64,000 bases of DNA from Phytohalomonas tamaricis (GCF_003012345.1 NZ_PVRV01000020.1:558001-622000); one strand, 5' to 3'. Shown: positions 45,108-55,641, counted from the stretch's first letter. Notes: a model not told the origin generated them from the letters alone. Numbers and translations are program-made.

Positions 45108-46139
45108 ATGCGTGTTTTGGGCATCGAGACCTCTTGCGACGAAACCGGCGTCGCCCTTTACGACACCGAACATGGCTTACTGGCCGATGCCTTGCATAGT
45201 CAGATTGCCATGCACGCCGAATATGGCGGTGTCGTACCGGAACTTGCCTCGCGCGATCATGTCCGCAAACTGCTGCCCATGATTGAACAGGTACTTAAGC
45301 AAGCCGAACTTAGCCGAGCAGATATCGACGGCATCGCCTATACCGCCGGGCCGGGTCTGGTCGGCGCCCTGATGGTTGGCGCATCAACAGCACATGGGCT
45401 AGCCAAGGCATGGAAGATACCCGTCCTTGGCGTTCATCATATGGAGGGGCATCTGCTTGCCCCCATGCTTGAAGATGAGCCCCCCGAGTATCCTTTCGTT
45501 GCGCTACTGGTTTCCGGTGGCCATACACAGCTGGTCGAAGTAAAGGGGTTAGGCCAGTACAAATTGCTGGGCGAATCCGTTGATGACGCTGCTGGCGAAG
45601 CCTTCGACAAGACAGCCAAAATGTTAGGGTTACCCTACCCTGGCGGACCTCAAGTCGCCAAGCTGGCGGAACAAGGTAATCCGACACGCTTTCGCTTTCC
45701 GCGCCCCATGACCGACCGACCAGGGCTCGACTTCAGTTTTTCCGGGCTGAAAACGCATACGCTGACAACACTCAATCAGCTCAAGGCTGCCGGAACGCTT
45801 GATGATCAGGCACGTGCCGATATCGCGCGCGCCTTCGAGGACGCTACCATCGATACGCTAACGATAAAGTGCCGCCGGGCGCTTGAGCAGACCGGTCTCA
45901 AGCGATTGGTCGTTGCCGGTGGCGTCAGTGCCAACGTTCGACTTCGCGAGCGTCTTTGTGAAGCATTGGCCAAGCGCAATATAAAGACTTACTACCCACG
46001 CGGTCGCTTCTGTACCGACAATGGTGCAATGATTGCCTATGTCGGCGCCCAACGCTTGGTCGCCGGAGAACATGATGACAGCACAATGCGCGCCACACCG
46101 CGCTGGCCGATCAAGGACCTCGTTCCGCCGCAGTCATGA
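45108..46139 (+). CDS. tsaD: TsaD, tRNA N6-threonylcarbamoyladenosine transferase subunit
   Basis: A 343-residue universal protein that, with TsaB and TsaE, transfers threonylcarbamoyl to A37 of ANN-decoding tRNAs. The ATP-grasp-like metal site is [10 protein letters not shown] (two His), and the N-terminal opening [17 protein letters not shown] and [12 protein letters not shown] are hallmarks. Length matches E. coli TsaD (337). It is divergent from rpsU, which is the common arrangement in gammaproteobacteria. Two folate genes follow. Confidence 0.96.
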   Translation: MRVLGIETSCDETGVALYDTEHGLLADALHSQIAMHAEYGGVVPELASRDHVRKLLPMIEQVLKQAELSRADIDGIAYTAGPGLVGALMVGASTAHGLAKAWKIPVLGVHHMEGHLLAPMLEDEPPEYPFVALLVSGGHTQLVEVKGLGQYKLLGESVDDAAGEAFDKTAKMLGLPYPGGPQVAKLAEQGNPTRFRFPRPMTDRPGLDFSFSGLKTHTLTTLNQLKAAGTLDDQARADIARAFEDATIDTLTIKCRRALEQTGLKRLVVAGGVSANVRLRERLCEALAKRNIKTYYPRGRFCTDNGAMIAYVGAQRLVAGEHDDSTMRATPRWPIKDLVPPQS

Positions 46140-46194
46140 TGCCATGTTACCCATTACGATTACTCAATATTGCAGTTATAGCGAGGCCGCTCAT

Positions 46195-46566
46195 ATGGAT
46201 ACTGTATTAATTGAAGGACTTGCCGTAGAAGCAGTTATTGGCGTGTATGAATGGGAAAAGCGCATTCGCCAGCATTTACTCATCGATCTGGCGCTCGGTT
46301 GGGATATCCGCGCAGCGGCTGCAAAAGATGATCTTGACGCAACGCTTAATTACGCCGCTATCAGCGAGCGTATTCGTGACTACTGCACCGCCAATAGCTT
46401 CGAACTGGTCGAAACCTTCGCAGAACGTATATGTGAATTACTACGCAACGAGTTCGCTGTGCCATGGGTGCGGCTCACCCTCAAGAAGCCGGGCGCAGTG
46501 GCCAACGCCTCCTTCGTCGGGGTACGTATAGAACGGGGCGAATACCGCACCAGCGAGGTAAACTGA
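46195..46566 (+). CDS. folB: Dihydroneopterin aldolase FolB
   Basis: A 123-residue enzyme that converts dihydroneopterin to 6-hydroxymethyl-dihydropterin. The motif VLIEGLAVEAVIGVYEWEKR near the N terminus contains the conserved Glu and Tyr region, and LKKPGAVANASFVGVRIER is typical at the end. The ATG at 46195 follows GAGG. The frame is open upstream into tsaD, but a start there would be too long for the family. Its stop overlaps folK as ATGA. Confidence 0.93.
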   Translation: MDTVLIEGLAVEAVIGVYEWEKRIRQHLLIDLALGWDIRAAAAKDDLDATLNYAAISERIRDYCTANSFELVETFAERICELLRNEFAVPWVRLTLKKPGAVANASFVGVRIERGEYRTSEVN

Positions 46567-47084
46567 TGGCGCATGTACTGGTGAGTCTTGGCAGCAATAT
46601 CGACCGCGAGCATCATATCCGGACGGCACTTGATGCGTTATATGAGCAGTTCGGTGAACTGGCCATTTCACGCGTCTTTGAAAGTGAACCTGTGGGGTTT
46701 GCCAGTCAGCGCAACTTCTACAATCTTGTCGTGGGATTTAGCTGTCCGATGGCGGTTGGCAAACTGCAGCGTTGGTGCAAGAACATCGAATTCGCCAACG
46801 GCCGCGAGCCCAACGCTCCCAAGTTTAGCTCACGCTCACTGGATATCGATATCTTGTGCGTAGACGACCTCAGCGGCGACATCGATGGCGTCTCGCTTCC
46901 TCGCAGCGAAATCGGTCATAACGCTTTCGTGCTGCAACCCTTGGCAGAGCTGTTTCCTGAGAGCCGCCATCCGCTCAGTGGTCAGCGCTATATCGATATG
47001 TGGAAAGCTTTTAATCCAGGCGCGCAACGTCTGTGGCCCGTCGATTTTTTCTGGCAGGGGAAACAGGTATCCCGCGCTGACTAA
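46566..47084 (+). CDS. folK: FolK, hydroxymethyldihydropterin pyrophosphokinase, divergent type
   Basis: A 172-residue HPPK-like enzyme placed directly after folB, so it would form the next folate intermediate. The opening VLVSLGSNIDREHHI fits the family. The active site GREPNAPKFSSRSLDIDIL keeps Arg82, Arg92, Asp95 and Asp97 by E. coli numbering, but Trp89 is Phe and the second Arg of GRxR is changed. The usual QP-FLN motif is also altered. It may be a functional but specialised HPPK. Its stop is 2 bases from the cca stop on the other strand. Confidence 0.85.
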   Translation: MAHVLVSLGSNIDREHHIRTALDALYEQFGELAISRVFESEPVGFASQRNFYNLVVGFSCPMAVGKLQRWCKNIEFANGREPNAPKFSSRSLDIDILCVDDLSGDIDGVSLPRSEIGHNAFVLQPLAELFPESRHPLSGQRYIDMWKAFNPGAQRLWPVDFFWQGKQVSRAD

Positions 47085-47086
47085 TG

Positions 47087-48208
47087 TCAGGTATTGAGTA
47101 TCTGTGCAACCGCTTCGCACCGGTGCCGTGTCAGCGCCTTGCCAAGTTCCGCTCCTTTGAAACCTTGCTGCATTAGCTGCTGTGGCGATATCTCACTAGC
47201 GCGTTGATAAGCGCTTTCAAGTTGCTCTGCCATGTTTGTCTGCCCTCCTGCTGCCAGAGTATCTAGCAGCAACTTGAAACGCTCTGGACGTCTCCAGGCA
47301 TCGACAAGCCCCAGCCATGCCACAATACGCTCGGCATCGAGCTCTTCATCAGCCAGCCCCCAGCTTCGGGAAAGCAGAATAGCCAGCTCGCGGTAAGCAT
47401 TCGGCACCCGCAAACGTTGACACAGCGTCTCAAGCACTGCGCTATCCATCTCCGCCAATAGCAATGCCCAACGCTGTTCACGCTGATCTGCCTGCGTCAT
47501 TCGCGTCAGCGCAGTGGCCAAGCGGTTGCTTTCTGCCAGCTCAGGCAGTAGCACCTCTAGCGCACCACAGGTTTTCAATACGGTGAAGTACGCCTGCGGA
47601 CAAGGCTCCCCGAGTGCCTTCTCGGTTTCCTGCCATACCCTTTCAGCTACCAGATGCTCAATTTCGCCGCTTTCAACCATGAGACGCATTAGCGCTTGTG
47701 TCTCGTTGGCGATAGTAAATCCCAGTGGCTTGAAACGCGCCAAAAATCGCGCCACGCGCAGCACGCGCAGCGGATCCTCAACGAAGGCCATCGAGACATG
47801 ACGCAGCAGACGCGCGTCGCAATCATGAGCGCCGCCAAAGGGGTCGATCAACTGTCCATCGCATGCTTGGGCCATTGCATTGATGGTCAAATCGCGCCGT
47901 TCAAGATCCTCTTCAAGCGTCACGCTCGGCTCGGCGTGCACCGTAAAGCCTGTGTAGCCGTGCCCCTGCTTACGCTCGGTACGCGCCAGCGCATACTCTT
48001 CATGCGTTTCAGGATGAAGAAAAACAGGAAAGTCACGCCCTACCGGGCGAAAGCCACGTGAGAGCATCTGCTCGGGTGTAGCACCCACCACGACCCAATC
48101 CTGATCGAAACAAGGCCGACCTAGCCGCTCATCCCGCACCGCGCCGCCAACACGATAAACCTCGAGCCCATCAAGGGCGGGATCGGCATCACAAAATGAC
48201 TGGCGCAT
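47087..48208 (-). CDS. cca: CCA-adding tRNA nucleotidyltransferase
   Basis: A 373-residue class II nucleotidyltransferase that adds or repairs the 3' CCA of tRNAs. The family motifs are YRVGGAVRDERLGRP, the catalytic Asp pair in FDQDWVVVG, RRDLTINAMA and DPLRVLRVARF. It is shorter than the E. coli enzyme (412), as no clear HD phosphohydrolase domain is visible at the C terminus. The ATG at 48208 lies just after the glpE stop. A frame extending upstream to 48433 is an overlap with glpE and was rejected. Confidence 0.92.
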   Translation of the reverse strand: MRQSFCDADPALDGLEVYRVGGAVRDERLGRPCFDQDWVVVGATPEQMLSRGFRPVGRDFPVFLHPETHEEYALARTERKQGHGYTGFTVHAEPSVTLEEDLERRDLTINAMAQACDGQLIDPFGGAHDCDARLLRHVSMAFVEDPLRVLRVARFLARFKPLGFTIANETQALMRLMVESGEIEHLVAERVWQETEKALGEPCPQAYFTVLKTCGALEVLLPELAESNRLATALTRMTQADQREQRWALLLAEMDSAVLETLCQRLRVPNAYRELAILLSRSWGLADEELDAERIVAWLGLVDAWRRPERFKLLLDTLAAGGQTNMAEQLESAYQRASEISPQQLMQQGFKGAELGKALTRHRCEAVAQILNT

Positions 48209-48212
48209 CGTC

Positions 48213-48527
48213 TCAACCGTTATCCGGATGTACAGCCTGCCAGGCAGTAAATCCACCGTCCAGGCTATAGACATGCTCAAAGCCTTGGCCATCGAGCCAT
48301 GCAGCAGCCTGCTGACTTGAATTGCCGTGATAACACACCACAACGACCGGCTGTTCGGCAGAAGTATTATCGACGAACTCAGCGACGCTGGTGTTATCCA
48401 GATGGCAGCTTCCGGCAATGTGACCGTTGGCAAAACTCAGTGGGTCGCGGATATCCACCAAGCTGACGCTGCGCCCTTCTTCGAGCCACGTGCTCAGCGT
48501 CTTGATATCGAGGTGTTTGAATGCCAT
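48213..48527 (-). CDS. glpE: Thiosulfate sulfurtransferase GlpE (rhodanese)
   Basis: A 104-residue single-domain rhodanese. The catalytic Cys loop is VCYHGNSS, as in E. coli GlpE, and [13 protein letters not shown] and [10 protein letters not shown] match as well. It transfers sulphur from thiosulfate to cyanide or thioredoxin. The ATG at 48527 is preceded by GGAGC. The frame to 48569 was rejected as too long. It is followed four bases later by cca on the same strand, but the pairing has no obvious pathway logic. Confidence 0.92.
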   Translation of the reverse strand: MAFKHLDIKTLSTWLEEGRSVSLVDIRDPLSFANGHIAGSCHLDNTSVAEFVDNTSAEQPVVVVCYHGNSSQQAAAWLDGQGFEHVYSLDGGFTAWQAVHPDNG

Positions 48528-48581
48528 CGCCTTGCTCCGAAGCAGGATGAGTATGAAAAGGTGTTCCACATATCGTAAACG

Positions 48582-49403
48582 TTAACGTGCCGACTGGCTC
48601 GGTATCGCAACTCTTTCACCGCTTGTCAGATCCAGCGCTGTAAGCGCGCCGCCCCACATGCAACCGGTATCAAGGGCTTCGACATTCACCCGTGCCTTAG
48701 GTGTTCGCCCTTCAAGCGAGGCCCAGTGTCCGAAGATGATTCGAGGATCATCATGTTCACGAGCAAACTGGAACCAAGGGGCAAAACCGCCCGGGGCAGT
48801 CTCAATGCCTTCCTTGGCATCAAAATCGAGCGTACCGTCTGCCGCAATGAAACGCATGCGGGTAAACACATTGACAATCGCACGGATGCGATCCCAACCC
48901 TCAAGATCGTCCACGAAGCGCGCGGGACTGTTACCGTACATGTGATGAATGAAATCGCCAGCCTGGTCAGACGACAACACACTTTCAGCCTCACGCGCCA
49001 ATATGGCGGTTTTTTTTACGGACCACTGCGGCAAAAGACCCGCATGCGTCATGACGGTTGTACTGTCTGAAGTGGCTACCATCAACGGCTGACAGCGTAG
49101 CCAGTCAAGCAACTCGATGCGATCAGGCGCCTCAAGAATGGCATCCAGCGTATCGGACTTCTTAAGCTTCCCCGCGCCATAAGCAACCGCCAGCAAATGC
49201 AGGTCGTGATTGCCCAGCACTACGCGCACGCTCTCACCCAGCGCTTTGACCCGACGCAGACAGGTCAGCGAATCTGGGCCGCGATTGACTAGATCGCCTG
49301 TCAACCAAAGCATATCCCTGGCAGGTTCGAAACCAATTTTCTCAAGTAGTGCCTCGAACTCCACATGGCAGCCGTGAAGATCACCTATGGCATACATACT
49401 CAT
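48582..49403 (-). CDS. apaH: Bis(5'-nucleosyl)-tetraphosphatase ApaH
   Basis: A 273-residue metallophosphatase that cleaves Ap4A and can remove Np4 caps from RNA. Motifs are YAIGDLHGCHVEFEALL, WLTGDLVNRGPDSLTCL, VVLGNHDLHLLAVAYG and MTHAGLLPQW. The start MSMYAIGDLHG fits the family; the longer frame to 49478 was rejected. It follows apaG on the same strand in the conserved lptD-surA-pdxA-rsmA-apaG-apaH order, with a 78-base gap after apaG. Confidence 0.95.
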   Translation of the reverse strand: MSMYAIGDLHGCHVEFEALLEKIGFEPARDMLWLTGDLVNRGPDSLTCLRRVKALGESVRVVLGNHDLHLLAVAYGAGKLKKSDTLDAILEAPDRIELLDWLRCQPLMVATSDSTTVMTHAGLLPQWSVKKTAILAREAESVLSSDQAGDFIHHMYGNSPARFVDDLEGWDRIRAIVNVFTRMRFIAADGTLDFDAKEGIETAPGGFAPWFQFAREHDDPRIIFGHWASLEGRTPKARVNVEALDTGCMWGGALTALDLTSGERVAIPSQSAR

Positions 49404-49481
49404 ATTTTTTGGCCTAATGTTTTCAGCAATAAGCAAAGCCGCGTACGTACCGGCACGATACGCTAGCGGTGTATCCACACC

Positions 49482-49865
49482 CTAGTGAACGTGTAATGGG
49501 CTGGCTAGCCGGAACGGCTTGATAGGTACTTCGAAGGTCGTCTGCGTAGCGTTATCAATACAGGTGTAAGTGCCTTCCATTACGCCAACGGCGCAGTCGA
49601 GTACGGCTCGACTGGTATAACGAAAGTGCTCACCGGCTGCAATTAAGGGTTGCTCGCCCACAACGCCTTCTCCACGCACTTCTTGCACCTGCCCATTGCC
49701 TGGGGTGATTTTCCAATAGCGAGCCAATAGCTGAATTGCCTGCTCACTGTCGTTGCGAATCGTCACGGTATAACCGAACACGAATCGGTTTTCTGTCATG
49801 GAAGAATCGCCATCAAGATAGAAAGGTTCAACCATTACCTTTACCTGTTGCGACAGTTCACTCAT
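49482..49865 (-). CDS. apaG: ApaG, Co2+/Mg2+ efflux-associated protein
   Basis: A 127-residue beta-sandwich protein with the ApaG domain: [26 protein letters not shown] and [19 protein letters not shown], then GTY and CID near the end. Its biochemical role is unsettled. It overlaps the rsmA stop by four bases (ATGA), so it is translated with that gene. The neighbour order is conserved in gammaproteobacteria. Confidence 0.95.
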   Translation of the reverse strand: MSELSQQVKVMVEPFYLDGDSSMTENRFVFGYTVTIRNDSEQAIQLLARYWKITPGNGQVQEVRGEGVVGEQPLIAAGEHFRYTSRAVLDCAVGVMEGTYTCIDNATQTTFEVPIKPFRLASPLHVH

Positions 49866-50665
49866 GAACGCTCCTTGGCAATATGGTTAGCCAGCGACAC
49901 GTACTCGGAAAGTGTCAGCGTTTCGGGGCGCCGCGATGGGGAAATGCCCAAAGATTCCAGCGTATCGGCATCGATCACGCCTTTTAGATTGTTCCGAAGT
50001 GTCTTGCGCCGCTGCCCAAAGGATTGACGTACCACCTCTGCCAGCACCTGCTCATCATCGGCTGGATGCGGCAGTTCCCGATGTGGAATCAGGCGTACAA
50101 TCGCTGAGTCGACCTTGGGGCTTGGCGTGAACGCCTCAGGAGGTACATCAAACAGTGACATGACCTGACAACGGTATTGCGCCATGATTGATAACCGCCC
50201 CCACTGCCCTGACCCCGGCTCGGCGGAGAGCCGTTCGACGACCTCTTTTTGCAGCATGAAATGCATATCGAGAATCGCATCCTTCGCCTCAAGCAGGTGG
50301 AAGATCAGCGGAGTAGAAATATTGTAAGGTAGATTTCCGACCACCCTTAGCGGCTCGCCCTCGCCTTTCAACGCAGTAAAGTCAAAGGCCAGCGCATCAC
50401 CCTCGAAGATATGAAAATCAGGATAGTTGAAGAACTGCGTGCGAAGCCGTGGGATAAGATCACGGTCAAGTTCGATAACATCAAGCTTGCCGGTCGCGTC
50501 AAGCAGCCCCTCGGTCAATGCGCCCTGGCCCGGACCGATCTCTACCAAGCGGTCTCCTTCGCGCGGGCGAATACTTTTGATAATGCGAGAGATGACGCCG
50601 GGATCATTGAGAAAATTCTGCCCGAAACGCTTACGCGCCCGATGCGTCAAGGGTTGTTGCGACAT
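49862..50665 (-). CDS. rsmA: 16S rRNA dimethyladenosine transferase RsmA (KsgA)
   Basis: A 267-residue methyltransferase that dimethylates A1518 and A1519 of 16S rRNA. The N-terminal [11 protein letters not shown] and SAM motif [16 protein letters not shown] are clear, and the catalytic motif IV is [10 protein letters not shown] chose the ATG at 50665 ([10 protein letters not shown]); AAGGA precedes it. The frame continuing to 50962 is an overlap with pdxA and was rejected. It overlaps apaG downstream. Confidence 0.96.
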   Translation of the reverse strand: MSQQPLTHRARKRFGQNFLNDPGVISRIIKSIRPREGDRLVEIGPGQGALTEGLLDATGKLDVIELDRDLIPRLRTQFFNYPDFHIFEGDALAFDFTALKGEGEPLRVVGNLPYNISTPLIFHLLEAKDAILDMHFMLQKEVVERLSAEPGSGQWGRLSIMAQYRCQVMSLFDVPPEAFTPSPKVDSAIVRLIPHRELPHPADDEQVLAEVVRQSFGQRRKTLRNNLKGVIDADTLESLGISPSRRPETLTLSEYVSLANHIAKERS

Positions 50666-50681
50666 GAAGTGAAAAATCCTT

Positions 50682-51701
50682 TCAGGCGGAACCTGACTGT
50701 GAAGCCAATGCCATTTCAATGGCGACATCGATCGCGGTCTTAAGACTTCCGTTGTCTGCGCGTCCGGTTCCCGCGAGATCCAGCGCAGTGCCGTGATCGA
50801 CAGAGGTACGAATGATGGGGAGTCCCAACGTGATGTTGGCAGCTTGGCCAAAACCGGCGTGCTTGAGTACCGGTAAGCCTTGGTCATGATACATGGCCAA
50901 AACGGCGTCAGCATGGTCAAGGTGACGCGGTGTAAATAAGGTATCAGCGGGTAGAGGACCATCGAGTTTCAAGCCCTCTTGGCGTAACGCATCCAAGACA
51001 GGAATGATGACGTCGAGCTCCTCTCGGCCGAGATGCCCTCCTTCTCCGGCATGAGGGTTGAGTCCGCATACCGCGATACGTGGCTGTGCAATGCCGAAAT
51101 AGCGCTGTAAATCATGGTTGAGAATGCGTAGCACGCGGGTCAGTGACGGCGCAGCGATGGCATCGGCCACCTCACGCAGCGGCAGATGCGTAGTTGCCAG
51201 CGCCACACGCAGCCGTTGAGTTGCCAGCATCATCACAACCTCATCGACACCGCAAGCATCACGCAGATACTCGGTATGGCCAGTGAACTCCAGATGGCCA
51301 GCCTCGATGATCACGCCCTTGTGCAGTGGCGCCGTTACCATCGCCTGAGCACGTCCATGCAGACACGCCTCAATGGCAACGTCGAGCGTCTTCAGTACGT
51401 AGTCACTGTTGGCCACATCAAGCTTACCGGCCTGGCTGGACTGGCTAAGCGTCACCGGCCAGACATCAAGCACGCCAGCGGTAAACTCTTGTACTGGCTG
51501 GTTGGTATCGCATTCCCGTATCGTCAATGCCAAGCCCAGCGCACTGGCTCGAGCGGCCAGCAGCGCAGGATCAGCCACCGCGACGAAGCGTGCCCGAGCA
51601 CGCTTTTTGCCAAAGCCCTGGCAGGCAAGCGCCGCGATCAATTCAGGACCGATGCCAGCAGGCTCGCCTGCCGTCAACGCCACTACAGGAAGATCAACCA
51701 T
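50682..51701 (-). CDS. pdxA: 4-hydroxythreonine-4-phosphate dehydrogenase PdxA
   Basis: A 339-residue enzyme of PLP synthesis that oxidises and decarboxylates 4-phosphohydroxy-threonine. The opening [15 protein letters not shown] is characteristic, and the zinc ligands are the His in [11 protein letters not shown] and [12 protein letters not shown], with [14 protein letters not shown] in the middle. The ATG at 51701 is preceded by a GTG in frame. It sits between surA and rsmA, in the conserved order. Confidence 0.95.
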   Translation of the reverse strand: MVDLPVVALTAGEPAGIGPELIAALACQGFGKKRARARFVAVADPALLAARASALGLALTIRECDTNQPVQEFTAGVLDVWPVTLSQSSQAGKLDVANSDYVLKTLDVAIEACLHGRAQAMVTAPLHKGVIIEAGHLEFTGHTEYLRDACGVDEVVMMLATQRLRVALATTHLPLREVADAIAAPSLTRVLRILNHDLQRYFGIAQPRIAVCGLNPHAGEGGHLGREELDVIIPVLDALRQEGLKLDGPLPADTLFTPRHLDHADAVLAMYHDQGLPVLKHAGFGQAANITLGLPIIRTSVDHGTALDLAGTGRADNGSLKTAIDVAIEMALASQSGSA

Positions 51702-51709
51702 CACTGCGC

Positions 51710-53047
51710 TTATCCCTGACCACCATTGTTAGCGGAAGCACTGTCATCTTCCAGACGGTTATCGATATAAGCCTCGGCACGAATTTGCTGCAGCCAGGCT
51801 TCAAGCTCTTCATTGGCCTTGCGCTGGAACAGGGTACGGCGAATCTGATCACGCTGGTTGGAGGCCGTCACATCACGCTGACGGCGATCTTCCAGCTGAA
51901 TGACATGCCAGCCAAAACGCGAATGTACCGGCTGAGAAAGCTCGCCTTTTGACAGTGACGACAACGCCTGCTCAAAGGCTGGTACCGATTCACCGGGATT
52001 GACCCAACCCAGTTCACCGCCATTGAGTGCGCTTCCCTTGTCATCACTGTACTGCTGCGCCAGGGTGGCAAAATCTTCACCGCTGGCAATACGGTCATGT
52101 AGTTGAGTAGCAAGCTGTTTGGCCTGCTCATCGCTACGATTGGGGTTGGGGCTGACAAGAATATGGCGCGCTTTCACCTGTTCGATCATCTGCTGTGTAT
52201 CACCGCGCTTCTCGACAAGCTTGACAAGATGAAAACCGCTCGGGCTTCTGATCGGCTCACTGACCTCACCCACTGTCATACCGGGTACGACATCAGCAAA
52301 AATGGTGGGTAGTTCCGCACGCGGCCGCCAACCAAGATCACCGCCTTCGAAAGCCTCCCCCCCATTGGACTGCCCTGCCGCGACCTGCTGAAAGTCGGCG
52401 TGTTCAGTGACAATCTGCTGACGTAGCGCTTCAGCCTTGTGACGCGCAGCTTCGACCTGCTCTGGCGTAGGGCTCTGCGGTACGGCCACAAGGATATGAG
52501 CCAGATGATACTGAACGTTGGCACCACTGCCGGCATTGTCGAGGTATTGATCGACTTCGCGGTCGGAGATACGCACCTGCGAGGCAACATTATGCTGTTG
52601 CACCTGACTGATCAACATCTCACGACGCACCTGCTCGCGGACATCGGCAATTGACATACCTTCACGCTCAAGCGTATCGGCAAACTGCTCAAGCGACATA
52701 TCGTTTTGTGCGGCAACATCGCGCAATGCACGATTGAGCTGCTCATCATCAACGGTCAGGTTAGCCTTTTGTGCCATCTGCAGTTCGATCTGCTCAGTGA
52801 TCATGCGATCCAGCACCTGACGGCGCAGCACTTCGTCAGACGGCATGGGAATGTTGCGCCCCGCCATCTGTTGACGCACCTGCGTCACGCGTCTGTCGAG
52901 ATCGCTCTGCATGATGGCGTCCTTGTTGACCACCGCCACGATCTGATCAAGCGGTTGTACGGCCGCCTCTGCCATGGGCGTTAATGCCAAGGCCAAAGCC
53001 ATGCCCAGAGGGGCAATTGCAAACTTGCGTAGGGCGCTCACTCTCAC
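51710..53047 (-). CDS. surA: Periplasmic chaperone and peptidyl-prolyl isomerase SurA
   Basis: A 445-residue outer-membrane protein chaperone. A signal peptide (FAIAPLGMALALALTPMAEA) is followed by the SurA N-terminal domain (LDQIVAVVNKDAIMQSDLDRRV) and two parvulin domains, the first with AHILVAVPQS and the second with ARHILVSPNPNRSDEQA. The start is a GTG at 53047 or 53041. It lies directly after lptD, which encodes one of its main clients. Confidence 0.95.
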   Translation of the reverse strand: MRVSALRKFAIAPLGMALALALTPMAEAAVQPLDQIVAVVNKDAIMQSDLDRRVTQVRQQMAGRNIPMPSDEVLRRQVLDRMITEQIELQMAQKANLTVDDEQLNRALRDVAAQNDMSLEQFADTLEREGMSIADVREQVRREMLISQVQQHNVASQVRISDREVDQYLDNAGSGANVQYHLAHILVAVPQSPTPEQVEAARHKAEALRQQIVTEHADFQQVAAGQSNGGEAFEGGDLGWRPRAELPTIFADVVPGMTVGEVSEPIRSPSGFHLVKLVEKRGDTQQMIEQVKARHILVSPNPNRSDEQAKQLATQLHDRIASGEDFATLAQQYSDDKGSALNGGELGWVNPGESVPAFEQALSSLSKGELSQPVHSRFGWHVIQLEDRRQRDVTASNQRDQIRRTLFQRKANEELEAWLQQIRAEAYIDNRLEDDSASANNGGQG

Positions 53048-53071
53048 TGCGTTGCTCTCACTGTCTCAAAA

Positions 53072-55480
53072 TTAGAACTGCTGAGGATCATAACCAGGGA
53101 TCGCCTCGGTCAGATAAGGATCCGCCTGCTGGCCGATACCGCCTAGCCCCTTGAAGATGAAGCGCAGGAACAGACCGCGCTTGGTTTCATCATCGTCAAT
53201 ATCATTGGCGGTGTCTTCGTCATCGACCCACTCACGCCAGGCGACCTCGACACCATAACAGCAGTCATTGAACTGTAGGCCCGCTAACGTTTCCAGCGAG
53301 CGGCTATTGGTATGATCGTACAGGTAACGGCCCACTACTGACACCGCCGGCGTCGCCTTCCAGGCAAACGAGACATCGTATTCGTCACGGTTGTAACCGA
53401 GGCGATCCTCCGCGTCACCGGAAGGGTCGAAGCCTTCGACTTCATAGCGATAGCCAAGGTTCAATACATGCCCTTCAGGGTGACGGTAGCGCAGATAGGT
53501 AGCGGACTTTTCGGTCATGTCACGATGCGTGTCGTAAAAGATCGCCTGACTCGCCTGCCAGCGATCGCTCACCTGCCAATCAGCCTGCCCAATAACCGGC
53601 GAGCGATCACGGTGATTCTGATACCACTGTTCAGAGCCTTCCTGCTGCGATGCGGCGTAATCTGCATCATCAACGACGTGGCGGTTTTCGAAGTAACGGC
53701 TCTGGCCGACCGACAGTGCCAGGCGCTCGCGTCCGCTGGCATCCTCAAGGAAGCGCGTCGAGACGCCATAGGAAAGCTTGTTCACATCACCGATACGATC
53801 CACCCCAGTAAAGCGATACGGTGACCATAGCTGACCGTAGGAGATCGGCAATTCATCGGTATCGAACTCAGGATATTCCGACTGGTCGCGATACGGCACA
53901 TAGGCATAGTACAACCGCGGCTCCAGTGTCTGACGCCAATTGCGACCGAACAGCTCAGTCTGGCGCTCGAAGACCAATCCCGAATCGACTGAGTATACTG
54001 GCAAGGTGCGATCCGGCGTTTCATCACGCCCTTCAGTACCGGTGCGGTTGTGCCAATCAAGATCGTACTGGGTATAGAGCATCTCGACACGCGGCTCAAA
54101 GAATCCCCACGAAGGCGCCTGGCGCCAGCCTAGCGCCGGTGCCAGGTGAACGCGCGAGCCTGTTGCTGATTCGTAAGGCCGAACTTTTTCTGCATCGACA
54201 TCACGCCAGAAATAGGTCGCATTGGAGTTCCATTCCTCGTAGAAGCCGCTTTGCTGATGCCAGCGGCCATTGGCGGTCAATGACGGCAGCTCGTAGAACG
54301 GCTTGTCATTATCAGATAACGGGTCGTCCATCTTCTGGAAGCCGCGCGCGCGGGCCTGCAGATGCCAGACGTCGCCGGCGTAATCGATGCGCGCCAGACG
54401 CTGCAGGTTGTCGGTGTCCTGCTCGGCGAAGTCGCGGCCGAAATCGTCGAAGTAATCGCCATCACTGGCCGCTCCGTAGCGCAGGTTATAGACCGTGCGC
54501 GGCGAGAAACGACCGTTGTGGGTATAGTTGAAATACCAGCGTTTCTCTCCCTCGTGATCGTCGTCCTCGTCGCCACTGTCATGGGCCATGTACGCCCCTT
54601 CAACAGTGCCTGCCTCTTCACCGAACAGATAACGGAACTCGCCACCCAGCATCTCGCCACGGCGCTGAATATAGCGCGGCGTAATCGTGGCATCGTAGTT
54701 GGGCGCAAGATTTAGATAGATCGGCTGGGAATAGTCGAAACCGTTGTCGTTGCCATAACCTAATGTCGGCCACAGCAAGCCGGTATGACGACGATCATCG
54801 ATAGGAAAGCGAATCCACGGCCAGTAGAAGACCGGAATGTCTTCGACTTCGAGACGGGCATGGTGGGCTGTGCCATAGCCAGCAGCACGGTCGATGATCA
54901 CGTTACTGCCGACCATCTTCCACAAACTGCTCTGCGGCTCACAGGTAGTGAAGGTCGCCTCGGTCAGCTGGTATCTGCCATCTTCCAGGCGTGCCAACTG
55001 CGTGGCATCTCCACGCGCCTGGGCATCATGAAAAACGTAATGTGCGTTATCGATCTGTGCCGCATCACTGTTTAGTGCGACATCGGCCGAGTCACCGCGC
55101 ACCAGCATCCCGTTGCGACGATAGGCCAAAGGGCCATTGACATGGGCGTTGGTACGCTCGCGGTTAATGATGATTTCGGGAGCCTCGAGCTGCTGATCTT
55201 CCTTGCGCAGCACTACCTCACCTTGCAGGATGGTTTCACCGTTATCACCATACCCAGCCCCGCTTGACTCACTGCGTATCTGTGTCGGGTTGGGAGCCAC
55301 ATCGATCTGATAACCGGGAATAACATAATGTCCAGTGCACAACGCATTTGACGGTTTATCATCGCCCCAGCGCTGCCAGTCAAGCTGATCAGCCGGCAGT
55401 GATGCCGGTGGTGCCGCATGGACGGTCGCCGAGGAGATCAACCCCGTCAAGGCGGTGGTCCAGAAGGTACGCTGGCCCAT
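53072..55480 (-). CDS. lptD: LPS assembly protein LptD
   Basis: An 802-residue outer-membrane barrel that inserts lipopolysaccharide. A signal peptide (ALTGLISSATVHA) is followed by the N-terminal OstA domain and a large barrel. The four conserved cysteines are visible: Cys in ALCTGHYVIPG, in FTTCEPQSSLW and the pair in FNDCCYG. I chose the ATG at 55480; an upstream frame to 55528 was rejected. It is the first gene of the minus-strand operon. amgK starts divergently 161 bases upstream. Confidence 0.93.
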   Translation of the reverse strand: MGQRTFWTTALTGLISSATVHAAPPASLPADQLDWQRWGDDKPSNALCTGHYVIPGYQIDVAPNPTQIRSESSGAGYGDNGETILQGEVVLRKEDQQLEAPEIIINRERTNAHVNGPLAYRRNGMLVRGDSADVALNSDAAQIDNAHYVFHDAQARGDATQLARLEDGRYQLTEATFTTCEPQSSLWKMVGSNVIIDRAAGYGTAHHARLEVEDIPVFYWPWIRFPIDDRRHTGLLWPTLGYGNDNGFDYSQPIYLNLAPNYDATITPRYIQRRGEMLGGEFRYLFGEEAGTVEGAYMAHDSGDEDDDHEGEKRWYFNYTHNGRFSPRTVYNLRYGAASDGDYFDDFGRDFAEQDTDNLQRLARIDYAGDVWHLQARARGFQKMDDPLSDNDKPFYELPSLTANGRWHQQSGFYEEWNSNATYFWRDVDAEKVRPYESATGSRVHLAPALGWRQAPSWGFFEPRVEMLYTQYDLDWHNRTGTEGRDETPDRTLPVYSVDSGLVFERQTELFGRNWRQTLEPRLYYAYVPYRDQSEYPEFDTDELPISYGQLWSPYRFTGVDRIGDVNKLSYGVSTRFLEDASGRERLALSVGQSRYFENRHVVDDADYAASQQEGSEQWYQNHRDRSPVIGQADWQVSDRWQASQAIFYDTHRDMTEKSATYLRYRHPEGHVLNLGYRYEVEGFDPSGDAEDRLGYNRDEYDVSFAWKATPAVSVVGRYLYDHTNSRSLETLAGLQFNDCCYGVEVAWREWVDDEDTANDIDDDETKRGLFLRFIFKGLGGIGQQADPYLTEAIPGYDPQQF

Positions 55481-55641
55481 GATCCTTTGTATCCTTGCTT
55501 TATGGAATCGGTGTTGTTGCTTTAACAATTTGATGTTCTTGCTTTATAAAACGCCACGAATCCGCAGCTCGCCTCCACGCTGCGAGCCGAATAGTGCTCA
55601 GCATGCTGCGCACAGCGGGGACCGTCAACCTAGGAGATTTC

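Noticed and set aside
53821-54531. 236-residue plus-strand frame inside lptD
   Set aside because: Antisense to LptD, with arginine-rich low-complexity composition.
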